Below the pieces are notes generated by a model. The model had not been told where the DNA came from. It searched no databases and saw only the letters and a list, made by a program, of their open reading frames with translations. From an uncultured Lachnospiraceae bacterium (GTDB lineage: Bacteria; Bacillota; Clostridia; Lachnospirales; Lachnospiraceae), in NCBI GenBank assembly GCA_944381635.1, contig CALWLY010000012.1:1-64000 (forward strand): 64,000 bases of DNA, given 5' to 3'. Below are positions 8,769 through 16,900 of the stretch, piece after piece. The translations under genes were made by a program, and so were the position numbers. Positions within the stretch are counted from its first letter, which is position 1. Each line of letters opens with the position of its first letter.

Positions 8769-10268
8769 TTATAAATTGTAGATTTTTGAATACTTTTCCT
8801 TAAAGTAGCGGATGATGGGTTCTGCAGAGATTTCTCTGCTGCATACTCTCTGAATGACTTCTTTGGAAGTATAGAGACTTCCATACTGGTGAATGTTTTC
8901 ATTGAGCCATTTGGTAACCTGTGAAATGCGGCCTTCGGCAAGAATAGAGTCCAAAGAGCCCAGCTCTTTTTCTATCTGTTCCAAAAACATGCCGTCATAA
9001 ATGGTTCCCAGAAGATAGGTAGGGAAATATCCAAAGGAACCGTCAGACCAGTGCATATCCTGAAGAATACCTTCGGCGTCGTTTGACGGTACAATTCCCA
9101 GCATTTCTTCCATTTTCTGATTCCACAATTCAGGCAGTTTGTCAGCGGTGACTCCTTCGCGGAAGATGGCTTTTTCGATTTCATAGCGAAGTATGATGTG
9201 GAAAGGATAAGTCAGTTCATCTGCCTCAGTACGGATAAAGCTGCATTTCACATGATTGATTTCCCTGCAAAAGTCTTCCAGAGAGATTTCCTTAAATTTA
9301 GGAAGAAATTCTCCCAGTTTCTCGTAGATGGGTTCCCAGAAATGAATATTTCTGCCCAGAATGTTTTCATAAAAGCGGGATTGGCTTTCGTGCAGACCGA
9401 GCAGGTTGACGGAAGCGGCAGCCGTTTTTTCAAAAGAAGGATTGATGTTTTGTTCGAAGATCGCATGCCCGCCTTCGTGGATAGCACTGAAAATAGCGGA
9501 TATAGGATCGTTCAGGCTGTAATGGTTGGTAACGCGGGAATCTCCCAGGCCCAGACTTAACGTAAAGGGGTGTTCGCTTTCGGCGGTATTTCCTGATTTG
9601 TGGGAAAAGCCGATATAGGAAAGCAGAAAGTCCTGGAGATGTTTCTGGCTGTCGATGTCGTAGTGAGCGTTAAAGATGGAAGAATCCGGTTCCGGTGCGG
9701 ACTTGATCTTCTGAAGAAGAGGAACCAGCTCTTTTTTGACTTCTTCAAAAAGACGGTCGATAGTGGCGCTGTCCATACCTTCTTCGTAGGTGTCCAGAAG
9801 AACGTCATAAATTTCTTTCCCCGGATCGGTGAAAGCGATTTTCTGTTTTGTCATATCGATCATCTTCTGAAGATGGGGGAGAAAGATAGAGTAATCAGAA
9901 GCACGTTTGGCAGCTTCCCACGCCTGTTCGGAATGGGCGGAAGCATTTACATATTCTGTAAAAAAATCCTCCGGAATATTTTTGGACTTCTGATAGTCTC
10001 GAAAGTATCTTGTGACAGTTATCTTCATGGCGTCATTTAAAGAATCAAATTCTTCCGGGGCAGACAGGGCCTTAAGAAGAGAACCGAATTCCTCTGCAGT
10101 CATCAGTCGGAAATATTCTGTGGAGAAGAAGCTGAGAGCTTCAATTTTGCTTGCAGTGCCGTTTTCGGGAGCTGCTGTTTTTAAATCCCATTGAAGCAGG
10201 GCAATCACCTGTTCGTATTGAGCAAGTTTATTGAGATATTCTTTGAATTTGTTTTGCGTATCTGTCAT
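8769..10268 (-). CDS. Metallocarboxypeptidase, M32 (Taq) family
   Basis: A 499-residue cytoplasmic zinc carboxypeptidase that removes single residues from peptide C-termini, with broad specificity in this family. All M32 signatures are present in order: HPF near residue 233, DSRVT near residue 243, the zinc motif HEGGH at residues 264-268, HESQSRFYEN near residue 293, IRTEADELTYPFHI near residue 347, and GYFPTYLLG near residue 418. Length is typical. The ATG at 10268 is preceded by GAGGTAATT. It is monocistronic and convergent with the PHP gene. A role in peptide recycling is inferred. Confidence 0.95.
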   Translation of the reverse strand: MTDTQNKFKEYLNKLAQYEQVIALLQWDLKTAAPENGTASKIEALSFFSTEYFRLMTAEEFGSLLKALSAPEEFDSLNDAMKITVTRYFRDYQKSKNIPEDFFTEYVNASAHSEQAWEAAKRASDYSIFLPHLQKMIDMTKQKIAFTDPGKEIYDVLLDTYEEGMDSATIDRLFEEVKKELVPLLQKIKSAPEPDSSIFNAHYDIDSQKHLQDFLLSYIGFSHKSGNTAESEHPFTLSLGLGDSRVTNHYSLNDPISAIFSAIHEGGHAIFEQNINPSFEKTAAASVNLLGLHESQSRFYENILGRNIHFWEPIYEKLGEFLPKFKEISLEDFCREINHVKCSFIRTEADELTYPFHIILRYEIEKAIFREGVTADKLPELWNQKMEEMLGIVPSNDAEGILQDMHWSDGSFGYFPTYLLGTIYDGMFLEQIEKELGSLDSILAEGRISQVTKWLNENIHQYGSLYTSKEVIQRVCSREISAEPIIRYFKEKYSKIYNL

Positions 10269-10447
10269 AATTACCTCACATTCTGCCGCAGAAGCGGCCT
10301 TTTTTAGAAATAGTTTATCACAGAATAGCGAATTACACTATATGAAAAAAACGGCATAATGAAATAAAAACAGACAATAAATTTGGAGATTTTATTTAAA
10401 ATTACCATTTGTCAAAGATAAAAAATTCATAAAACCGCAGAAAAAAA

Positions 10448-10477
10448 TTGCTTTCTCTTGTGCAGATGGTATATAAT
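10448..10477 (+). promoter_or_regulatory. Sigma-A promoter upstream of the small ORF and hypothetical gene
   Basis: TTGCTT (10448-10453), an 18-base spacer and TATAAT (10472-10477). The predicted transcript starts a few bases before the AGGAGGTG ribosome site of the nine-codon ORF. Confidence 0.6.
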
Positions 10478-10498
10478 AAAAATGTAGCAGGAGGTGAG

Positions 10499-10528
10499 AT
10501 GACAGAAATGTCTGATGTTTTAGTGTGA
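10499..10528 (+). CDS. Nine-codon upstream ORF (possible leader peptide)
   Basis: ATG at 10499 encodes MTEMSDVLV and stops at TGA 10526-10528. It is preceded by a near-perfect ribosome site AGGAGGTG with about two bases of spacing. Its stop overlaps an in-frame GTG (10525) of the downstream hypothetical gene, whose better start (ATG 10561) is 32 bases further on. The strength of the site and the position just inside the transcript suggest translational coupling or a leader function. This is inference only. Confidence 0.4.
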   Translation: MTEMSDVLV

Positions 10529-10560
10529 ATAGCAGAAATGCTGTTCACTGGAGGGAAAAG

Positions 10561-10962
10561 ATGGGGAAAAATTTTTATAAAGATACTTCTTTGATTCTGT
10601 GCATGAAGTATCACACCGGCTACACAGCACAGGAGTGCCAGGATCTTATGGCAAGAAGATCGATTGATGATGGCTTTTTGTATACTTATGAAAAAACCGG
10701 GGAACTGACGGGAATTTTGAGAATCACAGGACGTGCTTATTCTGCATGCAGCACGATACAGACGATGTATTATGTGACATTCGAAGAGAATGAGGATACC
10801 GCAGTGGTTTTAAAATTTCACCAGGCGTATGGCTCCAGTCCATTTCCGTGTATTCCGAAACGCTGGGTGGATGAATTTATGATTCATAAACTTCAGGTAA
10901 AACCGGAAAGTATGGAGACGATTACATACCATACGGTCGGCAGGAAGATGCCGGAAAACTGA
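10561..10962 (+). CDS. Hypothetical protein, 133 residues
   Basis: No family is recognised. The protein has no signal peptide or membrane segment. The middle (residues 45-80) alternates hydrophobic and polar residues like a beta sheet (LTGILRITGRAYSACSTIQT), and there are five or so scattered cysteines. The start ATG 10561 is chosen for GGAGGGAAAAG immediately upstream; an upstream GTG at 10525 would add 12 residues and overlaps the leader ORF stop. It lies downstream of its own promoter and ends in a hairpin terminator. A small cytoplasmic protein is likely; the role is unknown. Confidence 0.6.
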   Translation: MGKNFYKDTSLILCMKYHTGYTAQECQDLMARRSIDDGFLYTYEKTGELTGILRITGRAYSACSTIQTMYYVTFEENEDTAVVLKFHQAYGSSPFPCIPKRWVDEFMIHKLQVKPESMETITYHTVGRKMPEN

Positions 10963-10995
10963 CAGAAACCGGATAAGAAGAACAAAGGCAGAAAA

Positions 10996-11051
10996 CTGTA
11001 TTTTGCAGGGAAGATCAGGAATCTCACCTGCGGAATGCAGTTTTTATTTTT
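10996..11051 (+). terminator. Terminator after the 133-residue hypothetical gene
   Basis: CTGTATTTTGCAGG pairs imperfectly with CCTGCGGAATGCAG and is followed by TTTTTATTTTT. Confidence 0.6.
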
Positions 11052-11220
11052 GTACGGCAGGAAACTTTATTTTCGTAAGTGGGTGAAAGATCTTGGGACC
11101 CGCCCTGCGGCAAATGGAGAAATATGTACGATATACAAAAGGGACTGGGCACGGGAAGAAAAATTGATTATAATAGTTTGAAGTAACATGAGCAACATCA
11201 GGTAAAGAAGGGAAATACCG

Positions 11221-12231
11221 ATGCTAAGAGATGATTTGATTTTAAAAGTTGGGATTGTACATATTTTGGATTCGACAGTGGGAATGCCGGTGCTTTCTGA
11301 CTGTGAAATAGATTTGGGTTCTAATTTGTGTGATTTTTTGAAAGCGCACATCGAGAAATTCACGGAAAGTGACGACGTGAAAAAATGTCAGTTTTCAGAA
11401 GAATCGGAGGTTATGGAACTGATACGCGCCTGCACGGCGGAAAATTTTGTGGATACCAGCAAACAGCTGGCCAGCATACTGTATGAGATCATGAACTCCA
11501 ATATTGATATTCCTCCTGCCGACATTGCAGTAGTGGTTTTCAGTGAGTCCGGAACTGATTATTTCGGTCTGTTAAAAATGAATTATAAAACTTCCTATAC
11601 TCATATCACAAAACCGGTGGAAAACGGAAATGTGAACGATATTATCCTTCAGAAGGCTTTGCTTCCTTCTATGAATCAGAAACTGACGGAGGCTTTTATT
11701 GTAAATCTGACTAATGGGGAAATTATTCTCACCGAGAAAAAGTATGAGGTAAACGGGGAGAAAAAGTTTTATTTTTCCGAGATGTTTTTAAAATGCCATG
11801 CGCCGCTCTCCCAGAAATCCAAACTGGAGATAGTTACCAAAGCGGTAGAGCAGGTGAATAAAAAGTATTATGGAGATGACAACGCGGAGAGAAAAATGGA
11901 AGTGAAAAATGTCATCTACAGGGAGCTTGAAGAGACAGGAAGCCTGGACGTGGAGAAGGTAAAGGAAAAAGTTTTTGAGGGAAGCCCGCAGATGCAGAGC
12001 GATTTCGAGGAGAAGCTGGAAAAATACAATCTGGCAAAAGAAGTGGTCGAGCCTAAAAGCGAGCAGACCATTCGAAAATTTCAGAAGCAGCATCTGACAA
12101 CAGACAGCGGAATCGAAATAACGATTCCCATGGATCAGTACGGCAACCCGGATAAAGTGGAATTTCTCACGAACCCGGACGGAACGGTGTCGGTGTTGAT
12201 AAAAAATATCGGACGTCTGAGCACCAGGTAG
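11221..12231 (+). CDS. Nucleoid-associated protein (37-kDa, YejK/NdpA family)
   Basis: A 336-residue protein. The N-terminal pattern (LILKVGIVHILDSTVGMPVL) and the central segment with DYFGLLKMNYK fit the nucleoid-associated protein family, whose E. coli member YejK binds the chromosome. The C-terminal part is charged and probably contains a coiled-coil stretch (residues 215-280). Family assignment is by recognition of the overall pattern, and function in Firmicutes is not established. It begins at an ATG following GAAGGGAAATACCG, with a TATAAT-like box at 11169-11174. The yfcE-type gene follows after 40 bases, so the two may be cotranscribed. Confidence 0.75.
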   Translation: MLRDDLILKVGIVHILDSTVGMPVLSDCEIDLGSNLCDFLKAHIEKFTESDDVKKCQFSEESEVMELIRACTAENFVDTSKQLASILYEIMNSNIDIPPADIAVVVFSESGTDYFGLLKMNYKTSYTHITKPVENGNVNDIILQKALLPSMNQKLTEAFIVNLTNGEIILTEKKYEVNGEKKFYFSEMFLKCHAPLSQKSKLEIVTKAVEQVNKKYYGDDNAERKMEVKNVIYRELEETGSLDVEKVKEKVFEGSPQMQSDFEEKLEKYNLAKEVVEPKSEQTIRKFQKQHLTTDSGIEITIPMDQYGNPDKVEFLTNPDGTVSVLIKNIGRLSTR

Positions 12232-12271
12232 TGTCAGGACAAAAAGGAATAAAAGAAAGAGAGAAAGTTTA

Positions 12272-12826
12272 ATGAAATATATGATCGCTTCCGATCTGCA
12301 TGGGTCGGCTTATTACTGTGAAAAAATGTTTGAGGCTTACGAAAGAGAAAAGGCGGACAGGCTTTTGCTTCTTGGCGATTTGCTTTACCATGGACCGAGG
12401 AACGATCTGCCCCAGGGCTATGAACCAAAAAGGGCGGCAGCTTTGTTGAATCAATACAGGAAGGAGATTTTCTGTGTCTGCGGAAACTGTGATGCGCAGG
12501 TAGACCAAATGGTTCTGGAATTTCCTATTCTGGCGGAGTATGCGGTATTTCCGGGAGCGAAAAATATGCTTTTTGCCACTCATGGGCATCGTTTTCACAA
12601 AGACAGCCTTCCTCCGTTAAAAGAAGGAGACATCCTGCTGCATGGGCATACGCATATTCCTGGCGTATGGGAAAAGGATGGAATCTATATTTTAAATCCC
12701 GGCTCTTTGTCATTGCCGAAGGAGAACAGTCCTCACAGCTATCTGATCTGGGAAGGGGAAAATTTCTGCTGGAAGAACATAGAGGGGGAAGAGTATTTGA
12801 AATGGTATTGGCTGGAAAAAAATTGA
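12272..12826 (+). CDS. yfcE: YfcE-type metallophosphodiesterase
   Basis: A 184-residue calcineurin-like phosphoesterase of the YfcE/MJ0936 family. The two-metal site motifs are clear: SDLHGS (residue 6 on), LLGDLLYHGPRN (about 32), GNCDAQVD (about 72), THGHRF (about 105) and LHGHTHIPG (about 123). Family members hydrolyse phosphodiesters such as bis-pNPP; the physiological substrate is uncertain. Length is typical. GAAAGAGAGAAAG precedes the ATG. It sits 40 bases after the nucleoid-associated protein gene. Confidence 0.92.
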   Translation: MKYMIASDLHGSAYYCEKMFEAYEREKADRLLLLGDLLYHGPRNDLPQGYEPKRAAALLNQYRKEIFCVCGNCDAQVDQMVLEFPILAEYAVFPGAKNMLFATHGHRFHKDSLPPLKEGDILLHGHTHIPGVWEKDGIYILNPGSLSLPKENSPHSYLIWEGENFCWKNIEGEEYLKWYWLEKN

Positions 12827-12865
12827 CAAATTTCCACAATGAGTTTATCATAAAAACAGTTGGAA

Positions 12866-12889
12866 GGAATCTCACATTGTGAGATTTCC
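12866..12889. repeat. Short palindromic repeat, copy 1
   Basis: GGAATCTCACATTGTGAGATTTCC. The same GAATCTC(A/G)C..TTG..GAGATT plan recurs at 13221-13243 and, more diverged, at 31329-31352. Confidence 0.55.
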
Positions 12890-13113
12890 ATCTGCGGCGG
12901 GTCATTTGATGACTTATTTTTCTTTCGCCGCAGTGTGATTTTTTGTCTTCTTTATGCAAGAGGAAGGGAAGCTTCCTCTCCCGTAAAAGATCCGCCAAGC
13001 GGATACAGCGATGCTGGATTTCTCCAAGAGAAATCGGAATACAGGACAAAAACCCATACGGTAAAACCAGAAGGCAGAAACTGCAGACAAATAAAAATGT
13101 GAAAATATTACCA

Positions 13114-13159
13114 GGAAGGTAAATCTGTTCCCTAAGGGAAAGTTTACCTTCTTTTTTTA
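13114..13159 (+). terminator. Terminator hairpin T1
   Basis: GGAAGGTAAA pairs with TTTACCTTC, with inner TTCCC/GGGAA, followed by TTTTTTT. Confidence 0.7.
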
Positions 13160-13195
13160 TACAGTAGGAAAGGAACTTTCCTACTGTATAAAAAA
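13153..13195. terminator. 20-bp perfect palindrome T2 (bidirectional terminator-like)
   Basis: The left arm TTTTTTATACAGTAGGAAAG is the exact reverse complement of the right arm, separated by a 3-base GAA loop. A/T runs at both ends would serve as terminators for either strand. It overlaps the T tract of T1. Confidence 0.65.
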
Positions 13196-13210
13196 AGAAC
13201 GATGAATCGC

Positions 13211-13248
13211 ACTGCGGCGAAGAATCTCGCGTTGCGAGATTCCTTTTT
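13211..13248 (+). terminator. Hairpin T3 with T run, 5' leader of the nickel/lar operon
   Basis: AGAATCTCGC-GTT-GCGAGATTC followed by CTTTTT, 40 bases before the first gene. An outer CACTGC (13210-13215) can also pair with GCAGTG (about 13258-13263), enclosing the hairpin. It could be a terminator for upstream transcription or an attenuator. It is also copy 2 of the short palindrome. Confidence 0.5.
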
Positions 13249-13287
13249 ATGCGATATTGCAGTGATGTGAAATAGGAGGAGCCAATT

Positions 13288-14958
13288 ATGACAGGAAAAA
13301 GAATACAGGCTTTTTTTCTGGCAGGGGTACTGGCAGGAAGTCTTTTGCTGACAGCCTGCACAGAAGCGGAAGAAAATAACGCAGCAAATGAAAGCGGCAC
13401 AGAAAAGGTTCAGACAGAATCTGCGGGGGAATCGGTTCCGGAGTCCGAGCAGGATACCGTGATTGTGGCTATGAGCCCGGAAGCGGAACCGGAATCAGGT
13501 TTTGACCCGGTGTATGGATGGGGAGCCGGCGAGCATGTTCATGAACCGTTGATTCAGAGTACTCTGACGGTTACAGATGAGAATCTTGAAATCGGTTATG
13601 ACCTTGCCACAGAGATGGAATGCAGTGAAGATGGATTGACCTGGACGGTCAAAATTCGCACGGATGCTTATTTCTCTGACGGAGAAAAGCTCACAGCCCA
13701 GGACGTGGCTTTTACGTACAATCAGTTGAGAGACAGCAGCTCTGTCAACGATTTTACTATGCTGGAAAGTGCCGAGGCAGTGGATGAGAGTACAGTGGTC
13801 TTTCATATGAACCGCCCTTATTCCATCTGGCCGTACACGATGGCTGTGGCAGGCATTGTGCCGGAACATGCCTATGATGAGACTTACGGACAGCATCCGA
13901 TCGGTTCCGGCAGGTATCTTCTTACCCAGTGGGATCAGGGCCAGCAGGTAATACTGGATGCAAATCCGGATTATTATGGCGAGGCGCCCGAAATGGAAAG
14001 AGTGGTAATTGTATTTATGGAGGAAGATGCCGCTCTTGCCGCGGCTATGGCAGGACAGGTGGATGTGGCTTATACGGCGGCTTCCTATGCGGAACAGGAA
14101 GTGCCGGGATATTCTTTATTTTCCTGTGAGACGGTGGATAACAGAGGCTTTAACCTTCCGGCGGTAGAAAGACAAACTTTGGAGGACGGTACGGTTATCG
14201 GAAATGATTTTACAGCGAACGTCAATGTGAGAAGAGCCATCAATATCGGTATTGACAGGCAGGAGCTGATCGATCACGTATTAAACGGACATGGAACGCC
14301 GGCATACAGCGTCTGCGATAAAATGCCCTGGTATTATGAAGGCAGTCAGGTGGAGTATAACCTGGAAGAGGCGCAGGCTCTTCTGGATGAAGCCGGATGG
14401 AAAATTGGGGAAGATGGCATAAGAGAAAAAAACGGCGTGAAGGCTTCGCTGGAGATTGCTTATCCCGCCGGAGATTCTGTCCGTCAGGCGATTGCAGCCG
14501 ATTGTGCGAACCAGTTAAAAGAGCTGGGAATTGATGCCACATCCCGGGGAGTGGGCTGGGACGAAGCCTACACCCTGGCTCTCAGTGAACCTCTCATGTG
14601 GGGGTGGGGAGCTCACACACCTATGGAACTTTATAATATTTACCACACAAATGCAGATACCGGTCTGGCAGAATATTCTCCTTACGCCAGCGAAACCGTA
14701 GATGAGTATATGGATCAGGCCCTGGAAGCTGACAGCCTGGAAGAATCTTATGAATTGTGGAAAAAAGCACAGTGGGACGGGGAAAGCGGCATTACCCAGG
14801 AGGGAGATATTCCCTGGATCTGGCTTGTCAACATCGATCATCTTTATTTTGTAAGGGACGGTCTGGAAATTGCGCCGCAGAAACTGCATCCCCACGGACA
14901 TGGCTGGTCCATTGTCAATAATGTGGATCAGTGGAGTTGGAATAATCAGGAAGGATGA
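13288..14958 (+). CDS. Nickel/peptide-type ABC substrate-binding lipoprotein
   Basis: A 556-residue periplasmic-type binding protein of SBP family 5 (NikA/DppA-like). The signal ends in lipobox LLTAC with the lipid Cys at residue 24, and an acidic linker follows. Family landmarks include EPESGFDPVYGWG, WTVKIRTDAYFSDGEKLTAQDVAFTYN and VNVRRAINIGIDRQELIDHV. The family carries peptides, nickel chelates or opines. Nickel is inferred here because larB, larC and larE follow in the same operon. The ribosome site AGGAGG is strong. The stop overlaps the next start by four bases. A His-rich metal loop is not evident in this protein. Confidence 0.88.
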   Translation: MTGKRIQAFFLAGVLAGSLLLTACTEAEENNAANESGTEKVQTESAGESVPESEQDTVIVAMSPEAEPESGFDPVYGWGAGEHVHEPLIQSTLTVTDENLEIGYDLATEMECSEDGLTWTVKIRTDAYFSDGEKLTAQDVAFTYNQLRDSSSVNDFTMLESAEAVDESTVVFHMNRPYSIWPYTMAVAGIVPEHAYDETYGQHPIGSGRYLLTQWDQGQQVILDANPDYYGEAPEMERVVIVFMEEDAALAAAMAGQVDVAYTAASYAEQEVPGYSLFSCETVDNRGFNLPAVERQTLEDGTVIGNDFTANVNVRRAINIGIDRQELIDHVLNGHGTPAYSVCDKMPWYYEGSQVEYNLEEAQALLDEAGWKIGEDGIREKNGVKASLEIAYPAGDSVRQAIAADCANQLKELGIDATSRGVGWDEAYTLALSEPLMWGWGAHTPMELYNIYHTNADTGLAEYSPYASETVDEYMDQALEADSLEESYELWKKAQWDGESGITQEGDIPWIWLVNIDHLYFVRDGLEIAPQKLHPHGHGWSIVNNVDQWSWNNQEG

Positions 14959-15965
14959 TGACAATGGGAAAAAAAACAGCGTTCAGACTGGGCAGGCAGC
15001 TGCTTCGGGCGGTTGTGATCCTGCTTCTGGTCTGCTTTGTATCTTTTTCTCTGACAGTGATTTCTCCCATAGATCCTTTGCAGACGAATATCGGTCAGGC
15101 CGCACTTGGCTCCATGAGTCCGGAGCAGATTGAGAAGCTGGAACAATACTGGGGGATGAATACGCCTGCGCCGGAGCGTTTTCTGGAATGGCTTAAGGGA
15201 ATAGTAAAAGGAGACCTTGGCGTTTCCTTAGCGTACAGACAGCCGGTGACAGATGTGATTTTTGAAAAGCTTTCCAACTCCTTTCTGCTCCTTGTTTTTT
15301 CGTGGCTGATCAGCGCGGCGGCAGGGGTTTTGCTTGGGATGATTGCCGGGGCCTATCGCCGCCGGCTTCCGGATAAAATCATAAAGACAGGATGCATGGT
15401 GCTTTCCAGTACACCGTCTTTCTGGGTGGCTCTTGTGATTTTGCTTGTATTTTCTGTATGGCTGAAATGGTTTCCCATAGGATTTTCCATTCCGATAGGG
15501 GTCATAGCGGAGGATGTCCGTATGGCGGAAAGGATTCAGCACGCTGTTTTGCCGGCAGCCGCTCTTTCTCTTACAGGAGTGGCATCCATAACCATGCACA
15601 CAAGAGAAAAAATGATAGAGGTTATGAATAGCGATTATATTCTGTATGCCCGTGCAAAAGGAATGGGAATGGGGAAAATTCTGTTCAGTCACGGACTTCG
15701 CAATGTACTTCTTCCGGCGGTGACCCTTCAGTTTGCCTCGGTAAGCGAGCTGATCGGAGGCTCTGTTCTGGTGGAGCAGGTATTTTCCTATCCCGGACTG
15801 GGAAAGGCAGCGGTGGATGCGGGAATAGGAGGAGATGTACCGCTGCTTTTGGGAATTACGCTGCTCACATCGGTCTTTGTCATAGGAGGAAATCTGGCGG
15901 CAGAAATCCTGTATGGTCTCATAGATCCGCGGCTTAGAAAGAAAGAAGAGGTATCGAAAACATGA
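14955..15965 (+). CDS. ABC permease, NikB/DppB type
   Basis: A 336-residue inner-membrane permease with about six transmembrane segments. The family N-terminal domain (LGRQLLRAVVILLLVCFVSF) comes first. The EAA-loop region follows near residue 230 (DYILYARAKGMGMGKILFSHGLRNVLLPAV), which docks the ATPases. It pairs with the next gene as the heterodimeric channel. ATG at 14955, 14958 or 14964 are all possible starts; 14955 gives the ATGA overlap with the binding-protein gene typical of translational coupling. Nickel as substrate is inferred from operon content. Confidence 0.88.
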   Translation: MMTMGKKTAFRLGRQLLRAVVILLLVCFVSFSLTVISPIDPLQTNIGQAALGSMSPEQIEKLEQYWGMNTPAPERFLEWLKGIVKGDLGVSLAYRQPVTDVIFEKLSNSFLLLVFSWLISAAAGVLLGMIAGAYRRRLPDKIIKTGCMVLSSTPSFWVALVILLVFSVWLKWFPIGFSIPIGVIAEDVRMAERIQHAVLPAAALSLTGVASITMHTREKMIEVMNSDYILYARAKGMGMGKILFSHGLRNVLLPAVTLQFASVSELIGGSVLVEQVFSYPGLGKAAVDAGIGGDVPLLLGITLLTSVFVIGGNLAAEILYGLIDPRLRKKEEVSKT

Positions 15966-16801
15966 GAAAGACGGGAGAAAAAGAAAGAAACCGCCGCAGG
16001 GAAACTTTGGTTACAACAGCGCTTCTGGTGTTTTTTCTTGTTCTTATCACAGTACTGGGAGTATACTGGAAGGAGGATGCGCTGCTTACCGATTTTTCAA
16101 GGAAAAATCTGCCTCCTTCTCTTCGTTACCCTTTCGGTACAGATTTTATGGGAAGGGATATGTTTAAGAGAACGCTTACAGGTCTTTCCATGAGTATTCG
16201 CCTGGGTGTGGTGACTGCGGCGGCCAGCGCACTTCTGGCAGGCGCGGCGGCTGTGCTTGCGGTAAATACAAATCGCGCTGTGGATACGCTTTTTCAGGGA
16301 TGTGTGGATGTTGTGATGGGAATTCCGCACATGCTGCTTTTGATTCTCATATCTTTCGCCTGCGGAAAAGGCTTCTTTGGCATTGTGATGGGAATCACGC
16401 TGACTCACTGGCCGTCTCTTGCCAGAGTTTTGCGCGCAGAGGCGCTGTCGCTGAAAGCAAAGCCATATATGCGTCTGGCCGGAAAGCTGGGTGTGACAAA
16501 ATGGGCGCTGATAAAAAAACATTATATTCCCCATTTGCTTCCGCAGTTTTTTACCGGTCTGTTTCTGCTTTTCCCCCAGGCTGTCCTGCATGAGGCCGGA
16601 ATGACATTTTTAGGTTTCGGACTTTCCCCCGAAGAACCGGCCATCGGAATTATTCTTTCAGAGAGCATGAAATATCTGGTCATGGGGCAGTGGTGGCTGG
16701 CAGTATTTCCGGGAGCAGCACTTGCAGCGACGGTTCTGATGTTTTTCGGGCTGGGACAGAAGATATGTCTGCTGATCGATCCGGCAAGTGTACAGGAATG
16801 A
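15962..16801 (+). CDS. ABC permease, NikC/DppC type
   Basis: A 279-residue permease with about six transmembrane segments. It contains the family hallmark RYPFGTDFMGRDMFKRTLTG near residue 45 and the EAA loop (KPYMRLAGKLGVTKWALIKKHYIPHLLP) near residue 165. The start overlaps the NikB-type permease by four bases. Together they would form the channel for the metal chelate or peptide. The basic, highly charged first 15 residues precede the first membrane helix, as is usual. Substrate assignment rests on the following lar genes. Confidence 0.87.
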   Translation: MRKTGEKERNRRRETLVTTALLVFFLVLITVLGVYWKEDALLTDFSRKNLPPSLRYPFGTDFMGRDMFKRTLTGLSMSIRLGVVTAAASALLAGAAAVLAVNTNRAVDTLFQGCVDVVMGIPHMLLLILISFACGKGFFGIVMGITLTHWPSLARVLRAEALSLKAKPYMRLAGKLGVTKWALIKKHYIPHLLPQFFTGLFLLFPQAVLHEAGMTFLGFGLSPEEPAIGIILSESMKYLVMGQWWLAVFPGAALAATVLMFFGLGQKICLLIDPASVQE

Positions 16802-16900
16802 CAAGAGGCAGGGGTGGAAGAAATCCAATCTTTAAAAGTCAATACACAGAAAGCGAAGAAAATTTTTAAGATCAGCGAACAGGAAAGCAGGCGGAAGAAT

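Larger units (their letters stand above)
12827..13287. other. Palindrome-rich 460-base intergenic region before the nickel/lar operon
   Basis: No credible gene is seen. The region holds a short palindrome at 12866-12889, a CTGCGGCG...CGCCGCAG inverted repeat (12892-12941), a canonical terminator (13114-13159), an overlapping 20-bp perfect palindrome (13153-13195) and a hairpin with T run (13211-13248) only about 40 bases before the binding-protein start. No riboswitch consensus that I recognise is present. A promoter for the operon was not identified with confidence. Confidence 0.55.

Noticed and set aside
12860-13102. Forward 80-codon frame upstream of the nickel operon
   Set aside because: It runs through two inverted repeats, has no ribosome site and its translation has no protein-like pattern.
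13100-13287. NiCo or cobalamin riboswitch before the nickel/lar operon
   Set aside because: Only simple hairpins are visible; none of the conserved junction sequences I know for those classes was found.
16814-16900. Upstream GTG start adding 29 residues to the NikD-type ATPase
   Set aside because: The added sequence is not protein-family-like and ATG 16901 has a better-placed ribosome site, though the GTG cannot be fully excluded.
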